Position numbers and translations under genes: made by a program. DNA of 64,000 nt from Entomomonas asaccharolytica (GTDB lineage: Bacteria > Pseudomonadota > Gammaproteobacteria > Pseudomonadales > Pseudomonadaceae), in the NCBI RefSeq assembly GCF_016653615.1, contig NZ_CP067393.1, positions 682,001 to 746,000 on the forward strand, read 5' to 3'. A model generated the notes under the pieces. It made no database searches. It worked only from the letters and a program-made list of their open reading frames with translations, and was not told the origin of the DNA. Below are positions 1 to 10,927 of this stretch, one piece after another; position 1 is the first letter of the stretch, and every line of letters starts with the position of its first letter.

Positions 1-23
1 TTGGCAACCTTAGGAGCATTAAC

Positions 24-401
24 ATGACGAATAAAATTATTGCTCAGCTAGAAGCTGAACAAATGAACAAAGAAATTCCTGCATTTGCGCCAGGTGACAC
101 AGTAGTTGTACAAGTGCGTGTGGTAGAAGGTGAGCGTACACGTTTACAGGCTTTTGAAGGCGTTGTAATTGGTAAGCGTAACCGTGGTTTAAACAGTGCA
201 TTTACTGTTCGTAAAATTTCTAGTGGTGTTGGTGTAGAACGTACTTTCCAAACATATAGCCCAATCGTTGATAGTATTACTGTTAAACGTCGTGGTGATG
301 TGCGTAAAGCGAAACTTTACTACTTACGTGAGCTTTCTGGTAAAGCAGCTCGTATTAAAGAAAAATTGGCTAAGCAAACTCAACAGCAAGCTGCTGAGTA
401 A
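24..401 (+). CDS. rplS: 50S ribosomal protein L19
   Basis: Component of the large ribosomal subunit at the interface with the 30S subunit. The 125-residue product has the usual bacterial L19 length and the family core: an N-terminal helix ([10 protein letters not shown]), then the SH3-like barrel with [16 protein letters not shown], the [12 protein letters not shown] strand and the [15 protein letters not shown] segment. An AGGAG ribosome binding site lies 8 bases before the ATG. In gammaproteobacteria this gene ends the rpsP-rimM-trmD-rplS operon; the other members would lie left of the window. A strong hairpin terminator follows about 20 bases after the stop codon. The short glutamine/alanine-rich tail (KQTQQQAAE) is ordinary for the family. 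Confidence 0.98.
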   Translation: MTNKIIAQLEAEQMNKEIPAFAPGDTVVVQVRVVEGERTRLQAFEGVVIGKRNRGLNSAFTVRKISSGVGVERTFQTYSPIVDSITVKRRGDVRKAKLYYLRELSGKAARIKEKLAKQTQQQAAE

Positions 402-420
402 TAATCGCTTAGTTACAAAG

Positions 421-447
421 AAAACCCGCTTTATAGCGGGTTTTTTT
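421..447. terminator. bidirectional intrinsic terminator between rplS and yhdP
   Basis: AACCCGCT and AGCGGGTT form an 8-bp GC-rich stem around a TTAT loop. A T run follows on the plus strand and an A run precedes it, so it can stop both rplS (+) and the convergent yhdP operon (-). Confidence 0.9.
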
Positions 448-523
448 ATGAGTAGAATAAGTCTATTGAAGATGTGATTAGTAAGATAAACGGTAAAGAT
501 TAGCTTATAATAATTAAAGATGG

Positions 524-3500
524 TTAATGGCTTCCTAAGGTGATGGTAGGATTGTTCCAATTACCTTGAATACTGTAGTTAACTGCTACTAATTTCATCA
601 GTTCATTGCCAAGAAAGTAATCTACTATCAGCATCGCTCCACCAACTGGTGGCGCAACCGCTAGGGTAGCGATAGAAATATTAGAACCTAAGGGAATACC
701 CACTTTAAGATTAGCATCTACTTGTTGGTTTTGCAGATTAATATGTCCAGTCATGGACATAATCATAGAAGGCCCTTCAAACACAAAAGGTTTGTCAATT
801 TGGAGCACACCATTATTACCTTTAAATTCACCTTTAATACTGTCGTAAGTAAGTCCAGTTTTATAGAGGTCGGTAAAATCTAAACGTAAGCGTCGGCTGA
901 TGGCTTCTGAATTAAGAATACCAAAAATACGTAATATATTAGTGGAAGATCCATCAACACTCAGTAAACGACCAGATTTTAATTCTGGTGCTAGCGTTCC
1001 ATTGAAGTGTTCTGGGGAAAAGTCGGCAGGTGTACCAAGCCATGAGCCATTAATCGCTACTTTAAAAGATTTAGCAGTAACACTGGGTTTTATATCCCAA
1101 CTAGCTAAAATCTCTTCGAGATTTTTTCCTGATAGTGTTCCATTAAAAGAAGTTTGTTTGCCTATTTGCCAATCTAAATCTCCATTAACATGTAACCCTT
1201 TAAGATTTAGAGCAATATTTGAAATGGTTAATCCTCTTTTAGAGGTGTGGTTGTTAAAATTAACAGTACCAATTAATTCCTCATCTAAAAATAATTGATG
1301 AATAGATAGGTTTAGATCAGGGATATTATCTGCACTAAAGTTATTGATAGGATTTTGTTCTTTTAATGAGCTAACAAGCGTTTTGGGTACTTTTAAATAT
1401 TTCAAATCAACATAATAGGGCAGGTTGTTAACTTGTGGAGCTGTAACGCGCCCTGCTATTGATGGGCTGTCAATATCAAGCCTCCAACCTTGCTCACCTG
1501 TTGGTTGTAAATAGAGAGCAGCTTGTTGGGAAGGAAGGTTGAAACCTGTAACCTTGCCTATACGCAGATCTATACTTCGTAGTGTATTAGTATTAACACT
1601 GGTTATTTTATTATTCTGTTTGGATGTATAGTTTGATAAATAGTTGTCGTAAAGTTTTTTCCACTGTTCGAGATTTACTTGGCTTAGATTGCCACGAACT
1701 TGCAGTCCTTTTTTAGTTGAAAAATCAGCTTTTCCTTGATTTATTAATAATTCACCCTGCATATTTTGCTGGCTTTCATCCATATTAATGGCAGCGCTAA
1801 TAATAGAGCTATAGTTGAATTGTAGTCGTGTATTTTGCTGTTTGCCAAAATCCATTTGGTAGGTGAAGTTCTGCTCTTGTTGGACTGATTTTGTAAAAGG
1901 AGCAGGAAGATCTAAAGCAATTCCTTGTAGATTAGAAGAAACTTTTAATTGATTATTTTCTCCTATCCAAATTTCTAAGTCATAAGGTGCTTTTCCTGAA
2001 AAAGGCCATTTTTTATGCGGCATAAGATACCAATCGGCCAGTTTGATAATATCAATATTACCTTTCAGCTTTATATAAGAAAGCGGTTCACCATGACTGC
2101 CTTTAGCTGTGATAGTACCAGTAACAGGGTTACCTAAAGCAAACGCACTAACTGATTGGCTGCTTAAGCCTTGAGTGCTGTCATAATGGAAGCTACCTGA
2201 TATATTGGTTAAGGGTGGGATAGGATGTTGTAGATTTAATTGTGCCCCTTTTGTAGTAAAGCTAGTAATAACAACTGGCTGATGATGTTTTTTGAAAGGA
2301 ATATCTAATTTTAAATTGCCTGTTAGCTTACCCGAACCTTGCCATTCGTTAAATACATGAGATATTTCAGGGGGAGCACTTTTTAATACATGTAGTGTGT
2401 CATCAAGTGTACTATTAATATTAGCCGCTAAATAGAGATGGGTAATTTTTGGATTAGCCACATGGGGAATATTGATTTTAATATCAGTTAATTGGCTGTT
2501 ACTAATAACCCCTTTGTCGGCTAGTATGCGTACCCCAGAAGGTTCTACGAAAACCTCACCATCGACTTGTTTGATAGGTAGCCATGGTGCTTGGTAATTA
2601 ATTTCAGCATTTTTAGGCTTCATATACAGTAATAAACTATGCGCTGTGGCAGGTGTTCTTTTATCGAGTGAACCTTGATATTGGAAAAAGCCTGTCTCAA
2701 TATCACCACTTTTGATCCCTGTATTTAACCAATGTACTAATTCAGGATCAATATCTGCTTTTGAAGGAATATATTTTGAGGTATAGCTAGCATCACCATT
2801 GGTAATATTAACCCGTAAATCCATGTAGTCTTTAATACCATCATAGGGATGAAGACGAATCATCATATCACCAGCTAAATCGCCTTCATCACCTTTAAGT
2901 TGCATTAGATGACTAAAAATGCTGACAATATTACCATCGAATGACCAATTGAGGGTGGTTTTGGCATGCTTGTAGAGCCAAGGCTTGCTGTATATCTTTG
3001 CAATAAAAAGTGAAAAGTCATCTGCATCAAGATCAAGGTGGCCGCTATTAATACCTCCCTGAATTTTTCCAGTAATGTTACCTGCACCTACCGTATCTTT
3101 ATAAGGGTTAAAAGATAGATCTTTAACATCAGCTATAAAACTTAAACTTTCAATCAGTGGTTTTTCAGGTAGCCATTGTATATTTAAATTTTGAATAATC
3201 CCTTTAGGAGATACTGTATTAATTGCTTCTTGTATCTCTTTAGAAAGAGGGGCTAGTGCTAGTACTGGAGGAATAAATTGCTCAATATTAATGCTGTTTG
3301 CCTGAGCGTTCCATTGTTGTTGATTATCAACTGTATGACGGGTTAATAGCAGATCAAGACCTGTGAACGGGGTTTTATCAAGGGTAAAAGATAAGTCTTT
3401 AACCTGCAATCCTATATATTCTTGTCGATAAGCATCAAACCATGCTTGCATGGTAAGGTCTTTAATTGCGACAGCTTGACTCTTCTCTTGCTGAACAACT

Positions 3501-4339
3501 AATTGGCTATTTTTAGTATCTATAGTGGCTGAGCGTAATTGACCATTTTTTATAGTAGCCCACAGTTGACCGCCTATGGTTAATTTTTTCAGCTCTTGTG
3601 GTAATTCGATTTCTTCAGGTAACCATGTATGCCAATCAAGATAAGGAATATCAGCGTACAATGTACCCTTTAAATTCTGCCAATCTTCAGGGACTATAGT
3701 AGCTGTTGTTGAAAGAATAAGAGGCTTATCATCATTCACATAGAGTATGCCATCTAAGCGCATTTTTTCATCAGTGAAATGAGTTAAAGTAGCATTTACA
3801 TGGGTAAAGGTACGGGTAGGGTAGCGGTAAGGATGGACACTAATTGTACTATTATTAATAGATATTTTGGTAAAGCGTTGCAGTTGTGTGAGTACTATCT
3901 CAGGTGTAATAGGGTCTTTTTGTCTAGGGATACCACCTATTGACCAGATATCAGGTTTATTTTCACGGATTTGTAGTTTTAAATTTTCACCATGGGCAGT
4001 AGCGATGCGCACTTGCCAATTTAAAATGGTTTGTGGAACGTCGATTTCAAGTGTTAGTTGATCAACTTCTAGTTTTTGCTCATGGTCGCCAATGTGAACA
4101 TTATAAGCAGTTAGGGTAGGGGAAAAAATGTCCCAACTACCTTTTAGCTCACCGATAGTTACAGGGGTATGTAAAGTTTCAGAAAGTTTGTTTTGTAGGT
4201 GAAACTTATAGTCACTTACCCAAACAACTAGCTGCCTAGCAATACTGACGTACAGGGTTACGAGTACCAATAACAACAATAAGCAGCTAGTAATTAGCTT
4301 GCGTACTTTAGTTGTGATTTTTGGATTACTCTGCGTCAT
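524..4339 (-). CDS. yhdP: YhdP family inner-membrane AsmA-like phospholipid transport protein
   Basis: Very large (1271 aa) AsmA-like protein. In E. coli YhdP is one of the TamB/YhdP/YdbH proteins that bridge the periplasm and carry phospholipids to the outer membrane. The sequence has one N-terminal membrane anchor (about residues 17-36, leucine/valine rich), then a long periplasmic region of beta-strand repeats with the DUF3971-type middle and an AsmA-like C terminus (the segment after GTLAPELKSGRLLSVDGSST). The length matches gammaproteobacterial YhdP. It is the last gene of the mreC-mreD-maf-rng-yhdP run, 11 bases after rng, the order seen in Pseudomonas and enterics. No defect is visible in the frame. 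Confidence 0.9.
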   Translation of the reverse strand: MTQSNPKITTKVRKLITSCLLLLLVLVTLYVSIARQLVVWVSDYKFHLQNKLSETLHTPVTIGELKGSWDIFSPTLTAYNVHIGDHEQKLEVDQLTLEIDVPQTILNWQVRIATAHGENLKLQIRENKPDIWSIGGIPRQKDPITPEIVLTQLQRFTKISINNSTISVHPYRYPTRTFTHVNATLTHFTDEKMRLDGILYVNDDKPLILSTTATIVPEDWQNLKGTLYADIPYLDWHTWLPEEIELPQELKKLTIGGQLWATIKNGQLRSATIDTKNSQLVVQQEKSQAVAIKDLTMQAWFDAYRQEYIGLQVKDLSFTLDKTPFTGLDLLLTRHTVDNQQQWNAQANSINIEQFIPPVLALAPLSKEIQEAINTVSPKGIIQNLNIQWLPEKPLIESLSFIADVKDLSFNPYKDTVGAGNITGKIQGGINSGHLDLDADDFSLFIAKIYSKPWLYKHAKTTLNWSFDGNIVSIFSHLMQLKGDEGDLAGDMMIRLHPYDGIKDYMDLRVNITNGDASYTSKYIPSKADIDPELVHWLNTGIKSGDIETGFFQYQGSLDKRTPATAHSLLLYMKPKNAEINYQAPWLPIKQVDGEVFVEPSGVRILADKGVISNSQLTDIKINIPHVANPKITHLYLAANINSTLDDTLHVLKSAPPEISHVFNEWQGSGKLTGNLKLDIPFKKHHQPVVITSFTTKGAQLNLQHPIPPLTNISGSFHYDSTQGLSSQSVSAFALGNPVTGTITAKGSHGEPLSYIKLKGNIDIIKLADWYLMPHKKWPFSGKAPYDLEIWIGENNQLKVSSNLQGIALDLPAPFTKSVQQEQNFTYQMDFGKQQNTRLQFNYSSIISAAINMDESQQNMQGELLINQGKADFSTKKGLQVRGNLSQVNLEQWKKLYDNYLSNYTSKQNNKITSVNTNTLRSIDLRIGKVTGFNLPSQQAALYLQPTGEQGWRLDIDSPSIAGRVTAPQVNNLPYYVDLKYLKVPKTLVSSLKEQNPINNFSADNIPDLNLSIHQLFLDEELIGTVNFNNHTSKRGLTISNIALNLKGLHVNGDLDWQIGKQTSFNGTLSGKNLEEILASWDIKPSVTAKSFKVAINGSWLGTPADFSPEHFNGTLAPELKSGRLLSVDGSSTNILRIFGILNSEAISRRLRLDFTDLYKTGLTYDSIKGEFKGNNGVLQIDKPFVFEGPSMIMSMTGHINLQNQQVDANLKVGIPLGSNISIATLAVAPPVGGAMLIVDYFLGNELMKLVAVNYSIQGNWNNPTITLGSH

Positions 4340-4350
4340 TGTTTATGCCA

Positions 4351-5811
4351 TTATTGTGGTACAACATCATATTGATCTTGTGTGTAGAGATTTTCTACTT
4401 GAAAACTAATGGTTTTGCCAATCAATGTTTCAAGATCTGCCACATTGTTAGATTCTTCATCAAGTAAGCGATCAACAATTTTTTGGTTAGCGAGTATTAA
4501 ATAACGATTAGTGGGGTAAGCCCTAGCAATTCTCATGATTTCTCTAAAAATTTCATAACAAACTGTTTCTGAAGTTTTTAAGGTACCTTTACCATGACAC
4601 TGAAAACAAGGCTCACAGAGGGTTTGCTCAAGATTTTCACGGGTACGTTTGCGTGTCATTTGAACGAGTCCAAGTTCTGTAAATCCAAGTACATTGGTTT
4701 TGGAGTGATCTTTTTCTAGCTCTTTTTGTAGTGTTTGTAAGACTTGATCGCGGTGTTCTTCAATTTCCATATCAATAAAGTCAATTATAATAATACCGCC
4801 TAAATTACGTAGTCTTAGTTGGCGAGCGATAGCTGTGGCAGCCTCAAGATTGGTTTTGAAAATAGTTTCTTCAAGGTTCTTATGCCCTACAAAGCCACCT
4901 GTATTGACGTCTATGGTTGTCATTGCTTCTGTGTTATCAATGACTAAGTAACCACCTGATTTAAGAGATACTTTTCTTTCAATCGCTTTTTGTAGTTCTT
5001 GCTCTATGCCGTAAATATCGAAAAGAGGAGGGTCATTCATATAGAGTTTTAGACGATCACTAAGCTCAGGCAGAAACTCTTGCAAAAATTGTTCAGCTTT
5101 TTGGAAAGTTTCTTGGGAGTCTATATATACTCTATGAATAGTAGGATTCATAAAATCACGTACTATACGTAGATTTAGAGGTAAATCTTCATAGATCAAT
5201 GAAGAGGCTTGAGCTTTGACAATATTGCTTTTAACTTGACTCCATAGTTTATTGAGATAACGAATATCTGTTAATAATTCTGCTTTAGTAATACCTTCAG
5301 CAGCAGTACGAATAATAAAACCGCCCTCTATTTGTGATTCTTCTTTAATGCATTCAGTAACCAATTGTTTAAGGCGTTCTCGTTCAAGTTCATCTTCGAT
5401 ACGAAGGGAAATGCCAATATGTTCTGTTTGTGGCATATATACGAGATAATGCGATGGTAGGGACAGTTGGGTTGTTAAGCGGGCACCTTTGGTTCCTATG
5501 GGATCTTTGGTAACTTGTACCAGTAGATGCTGACCTTCTTTCAATAGTTTGGTAATGTCTTCTTCTTGTGGTTGGTCAATTTCACGGTTAGTAAGCTCTG
5601 CGACATGAATAAAAGCAGCTTTATCTAAACCTATATCCACAAAGGCCGCCTGCATTCCAGGCAGTACACGAATAACTTGACCTTTATAAATATTACCAAC
5701 AATACCTCGTTTAAGGGTACGCTCCATATATACTTCTTGTAGAATACTGTTTTCTACAAAAGCAACTCTCGTTTCCATGGGGGTGACATTTATAAAAATC
5801 TCAGTGCTCAT
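4351..5811 (-). CDS. rng: ribonuclease G
   Basis: Endoribonuclease of the RNase E/G family that matures the 5' end of 16S rRNA and cuts AU-rich single-stranded RNA in the cytoplasm. The 486-aa product lacks the long C-terminal scaffold of RNase E, which marks it as RNase G. Visible are the S1 domain (about residues 37-125, KRGIVGNIYKGQVIRVLPGMQAAFVDIG), the DNase I-like catalytic subdomain with IDVNTGGF and IIIIDFIDM (metal-binding aspartates), and the zinc-link cysteines in CEPCFQCHGKGTL. It lies between maf and yhdP in the conserved mre-maf-rng-yhdP order and is probably co-transcribed with them. Confidence 0.96.
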   Translation of the reverse strand: MSTEIFINVTPMETRVAFVENSILQEVYMERTLKRGIVGNIYKGQVIRVLPGMQAAFVDIGLDKAAFIHVAELTNREIDQPQEEDITKLLKEGQHLLVQVTKDPIGTKGARLTTQLSLPSHYLVYMPQTEHIGISLRIEDELERERLKQLVTECIKEESQIEGGFIIRTAAEGITKAELLTDIRYLNKLWSQVKSNIVKAQASSLIYEDLPLNLRIVRDFMNPTIHRVYIDSQETFQKAEQFLQEFLPELSDRLKLYMNDPPLFDIYGIEQELQKAIERKVSLKSGGYLVIDNTEAMTTIDVNTGGFVGHKNLEETIFKTNLEAATAIARQLRLRNLGGIIIIDFIDMEIEEHRDQVLQTLQKELEKDHSKTNVLGFTELGLVQMTRKRTRENLEQTLCEPCFQCHGKGTLKTSETVCYEIFREIMRIARAYPTNRYLILANQKIVDRLLDEESNNVADLETLIGKTISFQVENLYTQDQYDVVPQ

Positions 5812-5826
5812 GAGTTGTCCTATTCA

Positions 5827-6420
5827 TTATTCTTTATTGAGTGGATAAATACCAACTTGCTTTAATAATTGAGTCGTTGCAAATAGTGGCAAACCAACCA
5901 CAGAATAGTAATCACCTTGTATCTTTTCTATAAACATAGCTGCTAGTCCTTGAATAGCATATCCACCTGCTTTATCGTTAGGTTCCCCTGTCTGCCAATA
6001 AGCTATAGCCTCTTCTTCAGAGATGGCGCGCATGGTTACCTCAGTGGTAATAACCTGATTAATAAATTGATTTTGATAGTATAAAGTGATTGCGGTAAAA
6101 ACTTTATGAGTTTTATTGGATAACTCAGCTAACATGGCTATAGCTTGTTGTTGTGAGTGCGGTTTGCCAAGAATTTTGTTGTTTATACTAACAGTGGTAT
6201 CGGCTGCTAAGATACAAGCTGTTTGCTGTTGTTGGTCAGATAGTAGGGTAAAAGCTGCTTTAGCTTTAGCAATAGCTAAACGCTGTACATAGTCTGCTGG
6301 TAATTCATTGTTATACGGTGTTTCGTCTATATCAGTGTTAATAATTGAAAAGGTTAAACCTATTTGCTTTAGCAGTGCTTGCCGACGGGGGGATGCTGAG
6401 GCAAGATAAAGGGTAGTCAT
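5827..6420 (-). CDS. maf: Maf family nucleotide pyrophosphatase (dTTP/UTP type)
   Basis: House-cleaning enzyme that hydrolyses non-canonical or excess nucleoside triphosphates (dTTP/UTP in the YhdE branch) to monophosphates plus pyrophosphate. The 197-aa protein has the N-terminal Maf signature SASPRRQALLKQIG, the catalytic-site segment ILAADTTVSINNKILGKP, and the conserved NDKAGGYAIQGLAAMFIEKIQGDYYSVVGLPL region in its second half. Its start shares one base with the end of mreD and it is followed after 15 bases by rng, so it belongs to the mre operon. The context (mreD-maf-rng) favours the YhdE-type paralogue over YceF. Confidence 0.93.
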   Translation of the reverse strand: MTTLYLASASPRRQALLKQIGLTFSIINTDIDETPYNNELPADYVQRLAIAKAKAAFTLLSDQQQQTACILAADTTVSINNKILGKPHSQQQAIAMLAELSNKTHKVFTAITLYYQNQFINQVITTEVTMRAISEEEAIAYWQTGEPNDKAGGYAIQGLAAMFIEKIQGDYYSVVGLPLFATTQLLKQVGIYPLNKE

Positions 6421-6917
6421 TAGTTAATCCCCATTCTTATCCGTAAAGCTCTTAACGCTGCAGCTAACCATGGCCATATAATAGCACTGGTGATAATAGG
6501 GAAGATATAATCAAAAATACTGAAATTACTCGGATAAATCCCTGTTAAAACATTAATCCATAGTTGAATTAATTGCCCTAATATTAATATAACAGAGATC
6601 ATTATGGTTTGTCTGAGAATAGGTTGTGGTCTAATTTTATGTTGAAAGAGTAAGCTAAAATACACAGTTAACACTAAAACAAGCGAATTTTGACCTAGTA
6701 AACTGTTTACCATAACATCTAGTAGTACACCAAAAATAAAGGCGGCTACCATGCTCACTCGATGGGGTAGGAATAAGGACCAATAAATAAATACTAAAGC
6801 AACCCACAATGGGCGAAAGGCATTAAGGGCTTGAGGAAGAGGTGTAATGCTTAGTAATAAAGCAACAAGTACACTGGTCCAAATAACCCAGCCACCTCTA
6901 AGATGATGTGCTGTCAT
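6420..6917 (-). CDS. mreD: rod shape-determining protein MreD
   Basis: Inner-membrane component of the elongasome that works with MreC, RodA and PBP2 to guide lateral peptidoglycan synthesis. The 165-aa product is almost entirely hydrophobic, with about five membrane segments (VLVALLLSITPLPQAL, LWVALVFIYWSLFLP, VAAFIFGVLLDVMVN, SLVLVLTVYFSLLF, TIMISVILILGQLIQLWI) and the family signature GVLLDVMVNSLLGQNSL. It overlaps the end of mreC by four bases and abuts maf, which indicates translational coupling in the operon. Confidence 0.95.
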   Translation of the reverse strand: MTAHHLRGGWVIWTSVLVALLLSITPLPQALNAFRPLWVALVFIYWSLFLPHRVSMVAAFIFGVLLDVMVNSLLGQNSLVLVLTVYFSLLFQHKIRPQPILRQTIMISVILILGQLIQLWINVLTGIYPSNFSIFDYIFPIITSAIIWPWLAAALRALRIRMGIN

Positions 6918-7807
6918 GGCGTTATCTCTTCCTGTACAGGTGTTTGTTGGGATTCTGACGTATCAGTGTCATGATTATTATCGAGTATTTGCCGTGAAGT
7001 AAATATTAATAATACATAGCGGCTACGATTAAGCGCCGCAGTTGGTTTGGCGTAAACAGTGGCAAAGGGCGTACCGTTATCATGTTCAATTTTAGAAACA
7101 ATAGCTACAGGGTAACCAGCAGGGAAGTTGCCACCTAAACCAGAGCTTACTAAAAGATCATTAACTTGAATATCTTCATTATTGGGCACATAGCGAATTT
7201 CTAGTAAATCTTCACCTGTGCCTGTGGCAATCGCTCGTAAACCATTACGATTGACCATAATAGGGATACTATGATTATTATCAGTGATCAGCAATACCCA
7301 TGCACTATGAGGCATAACATCAACTACTTGACCCATAATACCTTTGGCATCTAATATGGCTTGCCCTATAAAAACGCCATCACTACTGCCTTTATCAATT
7401 AAATAACGGAAGGTGCTAGGGTTTGGATCAATACCTATAAGTTCACTAACTACCGCTTTTTCATCAACTAAACTAGTAGAGTTTAATAATTCCCTTAAAC
7501 GGACATTTTGCTCTGTAAGCGAGGCTAATTTTTGTAGTTTTTGTTCTAATAATAAGGATTGTGCTTTTAAACGTTCATTTTCAGCCAGCAATTCACTGTG
7601 ACTTGAAAATTGTTCTTGAATAGTACCCCATATTTTATTAGGGATATTAGTAACAGCATACAGTTGAGAGGTGACTATACCTATTTTATTGCGTACAGGT
7701 GTAAGAACTTCAAAGCGAGCGTCTATAACCATAGCAACTATAGCCAAAATAGACAATGCTATGGCTTTAAATCTTTTGGAAAGTCCCCTAGGGAATAAAG
7801 ATTTAAT
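6914..7807 (-). CDS. mreC: rod shape-determining protein MreC, probable ATT start
   Basis: Periplasmic elongasome scaffold anchored in the inner membrane. It has one N-terminal membrane segment, a coiled coil (HSELLAENERLKAQSLLLEQKLQKL) and two beta-barrel domains (VDVMPHSAWVLLITDNNHSIP; LVSSGLGGNFPAGYPVAIV). The first standard start in frame is a TTG at 7756, which would cut the membrane helix in half. The frame stays open upstream to a TAG at 7820-7822 and encodes KSLFPRGLSKRFKAIALSILA, which completes the helix and has the lysine/RG-rich N terminus I would expect of MreC. In that stretch there is no ATG, GTG or TTG. There are three ATT codons (7805-7813) placed just after an AGAGGGGG ribosome binding site, so an ATT start is proposed. 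The tail is threonine/glutamate rich. Confidence 0.85.
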   Translation of the reverse strand: MKSLFPRGLSKRFKAIALSILAIVAMVIDARFEVLTPVRNKIGIVTSQLYAVTNIPNKIWGTIQEQFSSHSELLAENERLKAQSLLLEQKLQKLASLTEQNVRLRELLNSTSLVDEKAVVSELIGIDPNPSTFRYLIDKGSSDGVFIGQAILDAKGIMGQVVDVMPHSAWVLLITDNNHSIPIMVNRNGLRAIATGTGEDLLEIRYVPNNEDIQVNDLLVSSGLGGNFPAGYPVAIVSKIEHDNGTPFATVYAKPTAALNRSRYVLLIFTSRQILDNNHDTDTSESQQTPVQEEITP

Positions 7808-7860
7808 AATAATCCCCCTCTATAAAATAGATAGAGAGTATAGCTCTACTGATGGAATAG

Positions 7861-7894
7861 TGTAGATATATTTTTGTTGAAAAATATATCTACA
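7861..7894. other. perfect 15-bp inverted repeat between mreB and mreC
   Basis: TGTAGATATATTTTT and its exact reverse complement are separated by GTTG. The hairpin is AT rich and on the minus strand has no T run after it, so it is not a classical terminator. Its place between mreB and mreC suggests a partial terminator or an mRNA 3'-end stabiliser that lets mreB be expressed above mreCD. Confidence 0.7.
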
Positions 7895-7901
7895 TGTTAG
7901 A

Positions 7902-8981
<1,080 letters not shown>

Positions 8982-9160
8982 TTAAAAAGAATAATCTGTA
9001 CAATAGATCAACAATTGTAAAACGAAATTTATTCCATGATGATTAAGGAATAGATTTAGCGAAAATCAGTATTGTGATAAATTGTAATGGTTTTTGTGTA
9101 ATTTATACATGGGGAAATTGTATCCCATTTAAAAAAAATTATATATAGCTGGAGATATTA

Positions 9161-9448
9161 ATGGCACTTGAGCAAACAGATGTTGAAAAAATTGCCCAGT
9201 TAGCGGCCTTGAAGCTAAATGATAATGATTTGGCGGAAACGACAACGACCTTAAATAATATTTTGAAATTAATTGATCGTATGCAGGCCGTTAATACCAA
9301 TGGAGTGGAACCATTAGCACATCCATTAGAAGCAACTCAGCGGTTACGCCCAGATATGGTGACAGAAGAAAATCACCGTGACGATTATCAGACAATTGCC
9401 CCTGCTGTAAGTGATGGGCTTTACCTTGTACCTAAAGTTATTGAATAA
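9161..9448 (+). CDS. gatC: Asp-tRNA(Asn)/Glu-tRNA(Gln) amidotransferase subunit C
   Basis: Small subunit (95 aa) of the GatCAB transamidosome that converts misacylated Asp-tRNA(Asn) and/or Glu-tRNA(Gln) to the amide. It belts around GatA and stabilises it on GatB. The family pattern is clear: [51 protein letters not shown] and the C-terminal YLVPKVIE. It starts after GGAGATATT and is followed 15 bases later by gatA. Since a glnS is present at 53.8 kb, the complex probably serves asparaginyl-tRNA; that is inference. Confidence 0.96.
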   Translation: MALEQTDVEKIAQLAALKLNDNDLAETTTTLNNILKLIDRMQAVNTNGVEPLAHPLEATQRLRPDMVTEENHRDDYQTIAPAVSDGLYLVPKVIE

Positions 9449-9463
9449 TTAAGGCAAATAGTA

Positions 9464-10915
9464 ATGCATCAATTAACCTTGTCCGATATTTCTAAGGCAT
9501 TAATAGCCAAAGAGTTTAGCTCTGTAGAAATTACGAGCTATTTATTAGAAAGAATTAAGCAGTTAGACCCACAATTAAACAGTTTTATTACGGTGACAGA
9601 ACAATTAGCACTTGAGCAAGCGAAAGCTGCTGATGAAAGACGTGCTCAAGGTAAATATCATGAGTTATTAGGTGTACCTATTGCTCATAAAGATTTATTT
9701 TGTACAGAAGGTGTGCGTACTAGCTGTGGCTCTAAAATGCTAGATAACTTTTTTGCACCTTATAATGCAACAGTTGTGCAAAAATTAATTAATGCTGGTT
9801 GTGTTACTTTAGGCAAAACTAACCTTGATGAATTTGCCATGGGTTCATCCAATGAGTCTAGTTACTATGGTGCGGTTAAAAATCCTTGGGATACTAGTCG
9901 TGTTCCTGGTGGCTCAAGTGGTGGTTCAGCCGTAGCAGTGGCGGCTAGATTAGTACCTGCTACTACGGGTACAGATACAGGTGGTTCTATTCGCCAGCCT
10001 GCTGCTTTAACAGGCGTAACAGGCATTAAACCTACTTATGGTCGAGTTTCTCGCTGGGGTATGATTGCTTATGCTTCTAGCCTTGATCAAGGTGGCCCTA
10101 TTGCCAGAACAGCAGAAGATTGTGCTTTATTACTACAAGCGATGGCTGGCTTTGACCCTAAAGACTCTACTTGCATGAGTGAAGCTGTACCAGACTATTA
10201 TGCAGACTTGGATAAAAAGTTAACAGGTTTAAAAGTAGGCTTACCCAAAGAATTTTTTGGCGCAGGGTTGGATTCTCGTATTGCTAGCTTGGTTGATACT
10301 GCTGTTAAAGAGTTAGAAAAATTGGGCGCAGTGGTTAAAGAAATTAGTCTTGCAAATATGGAGCAAGCTATTCCTGCCTATTACGTTATTGCGCCTGCGG
10401 AAGCTTCTTCAAATCTTTCTCGTTTTGATGGGGCGCGTTTTGGTTATCGTTGTGAAAATCCAAAAGACTTGCAAGACATGTATACGCGCTCAAGAACAGA
10501 AGGTTTTGGAGCAGAGGTAAGACGTCGTATTATGGTAGGTACTTATGCCCTATCAGCAGGTTATTATGATGCTTACTATTTACAAGCACAAAAAATCCGT
10601 CGTTTGATTAAAAACGATTTTATGCAAGCCTTTAATGAAGTAGATGTGATTTTCAGCCCTACTACACCAAATCCAGCATGGAAAATAGGTGAAAAGGCTG
10701 GTGATCCAGTGGCTCAATATTTAGAAGATGTGTATACCATTACTGCTAACTTAGCGGGATTACCTGCTTTATCTATGCCAATTGGCTTCGCAGATGGTTT
10801 ACCTGTAGGTGGACAATTATTAGCACCTTATTTTGAAGAAGGTCGTTTACTGAATATTGCCCATCAATATCAACAAGTGACTGACTGGCATCGTCAAGTC
10901 CCTACTGGCTTCTAA
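9464..10915 (+). CDS. gatA: Asp-tRNA(Asn)/Glu-tRNA(Gln) amidotransferase subunit A
   Basis: Glutaminase subunit of GatCAB. It releases ammonia from glutamine and channels it to GatB. The 483-aa product is a typical amidase-signature protein. The Ser-cisSer-Lys triad is visible as Lys76 (VPIAHKDLF), Ser151 ([11 protein letters not shown]) and nucleophile Ser175 ([11 protein letters not shown]). The C-terminal part contains [15 protein letters not shown] and [14 protein letters not shown]. It lies between gatC (15 bases upstream) and gatB (12 bases downstream) in one operon. The sequence is complete and ordinary. Confidence 0.97.
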   Translation: MHQLTLSDISKALIAKEFSSVEITSYLLERIKQLDPQLNSFITVTEQLALEQAKAADERRAQGKYHELLGVPIAHKDLFCTEGVRTSCGSKMLDNFFAPYNATVVQKLINAGCVTLGKTNLDEFAMGSSNESSYYGAVKNPWDTSRVPGGSSGGSAVAVAARLVPATTGTDTGGSIRQPAALTGVTGIKPTYGRVSRWGMIAYASSLDQGGPIARTAEDCALLLQAMAGFDPKDSTCMSEAVPDYYADLDKKLTGLKVGLPKEFFGAGLDSRIASLVDTAVKELEKLGAVVKEISLANMEQAIPAYYVIAPAEASSNLSRFDGARFGYRCENPKDLQDMYTRSRTEGFGAEVRRRIMVGTYALSAGYYDAYYLQAQKIRRLIKNDFMQAFNEVDVIFSPTTPNPAWKIGEKAGDPVAQYLEDVYTITANLAGLPALSMPIGFADGLPVGGQLLAPYFEEGRLLNIAHQYQQVTDWHRQVPTGF

Positions 10916-10927
10916 GGAGTTTAACTG

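Noticed and set aside
900-1298. Long plus-strand frame opposite yhdP, and similar long frames opposite gatB, pta, cysS and the autotransporter
   Set aside because: They lie antisense within well-supported genes, without ribosome binding sites or recognisable domains.
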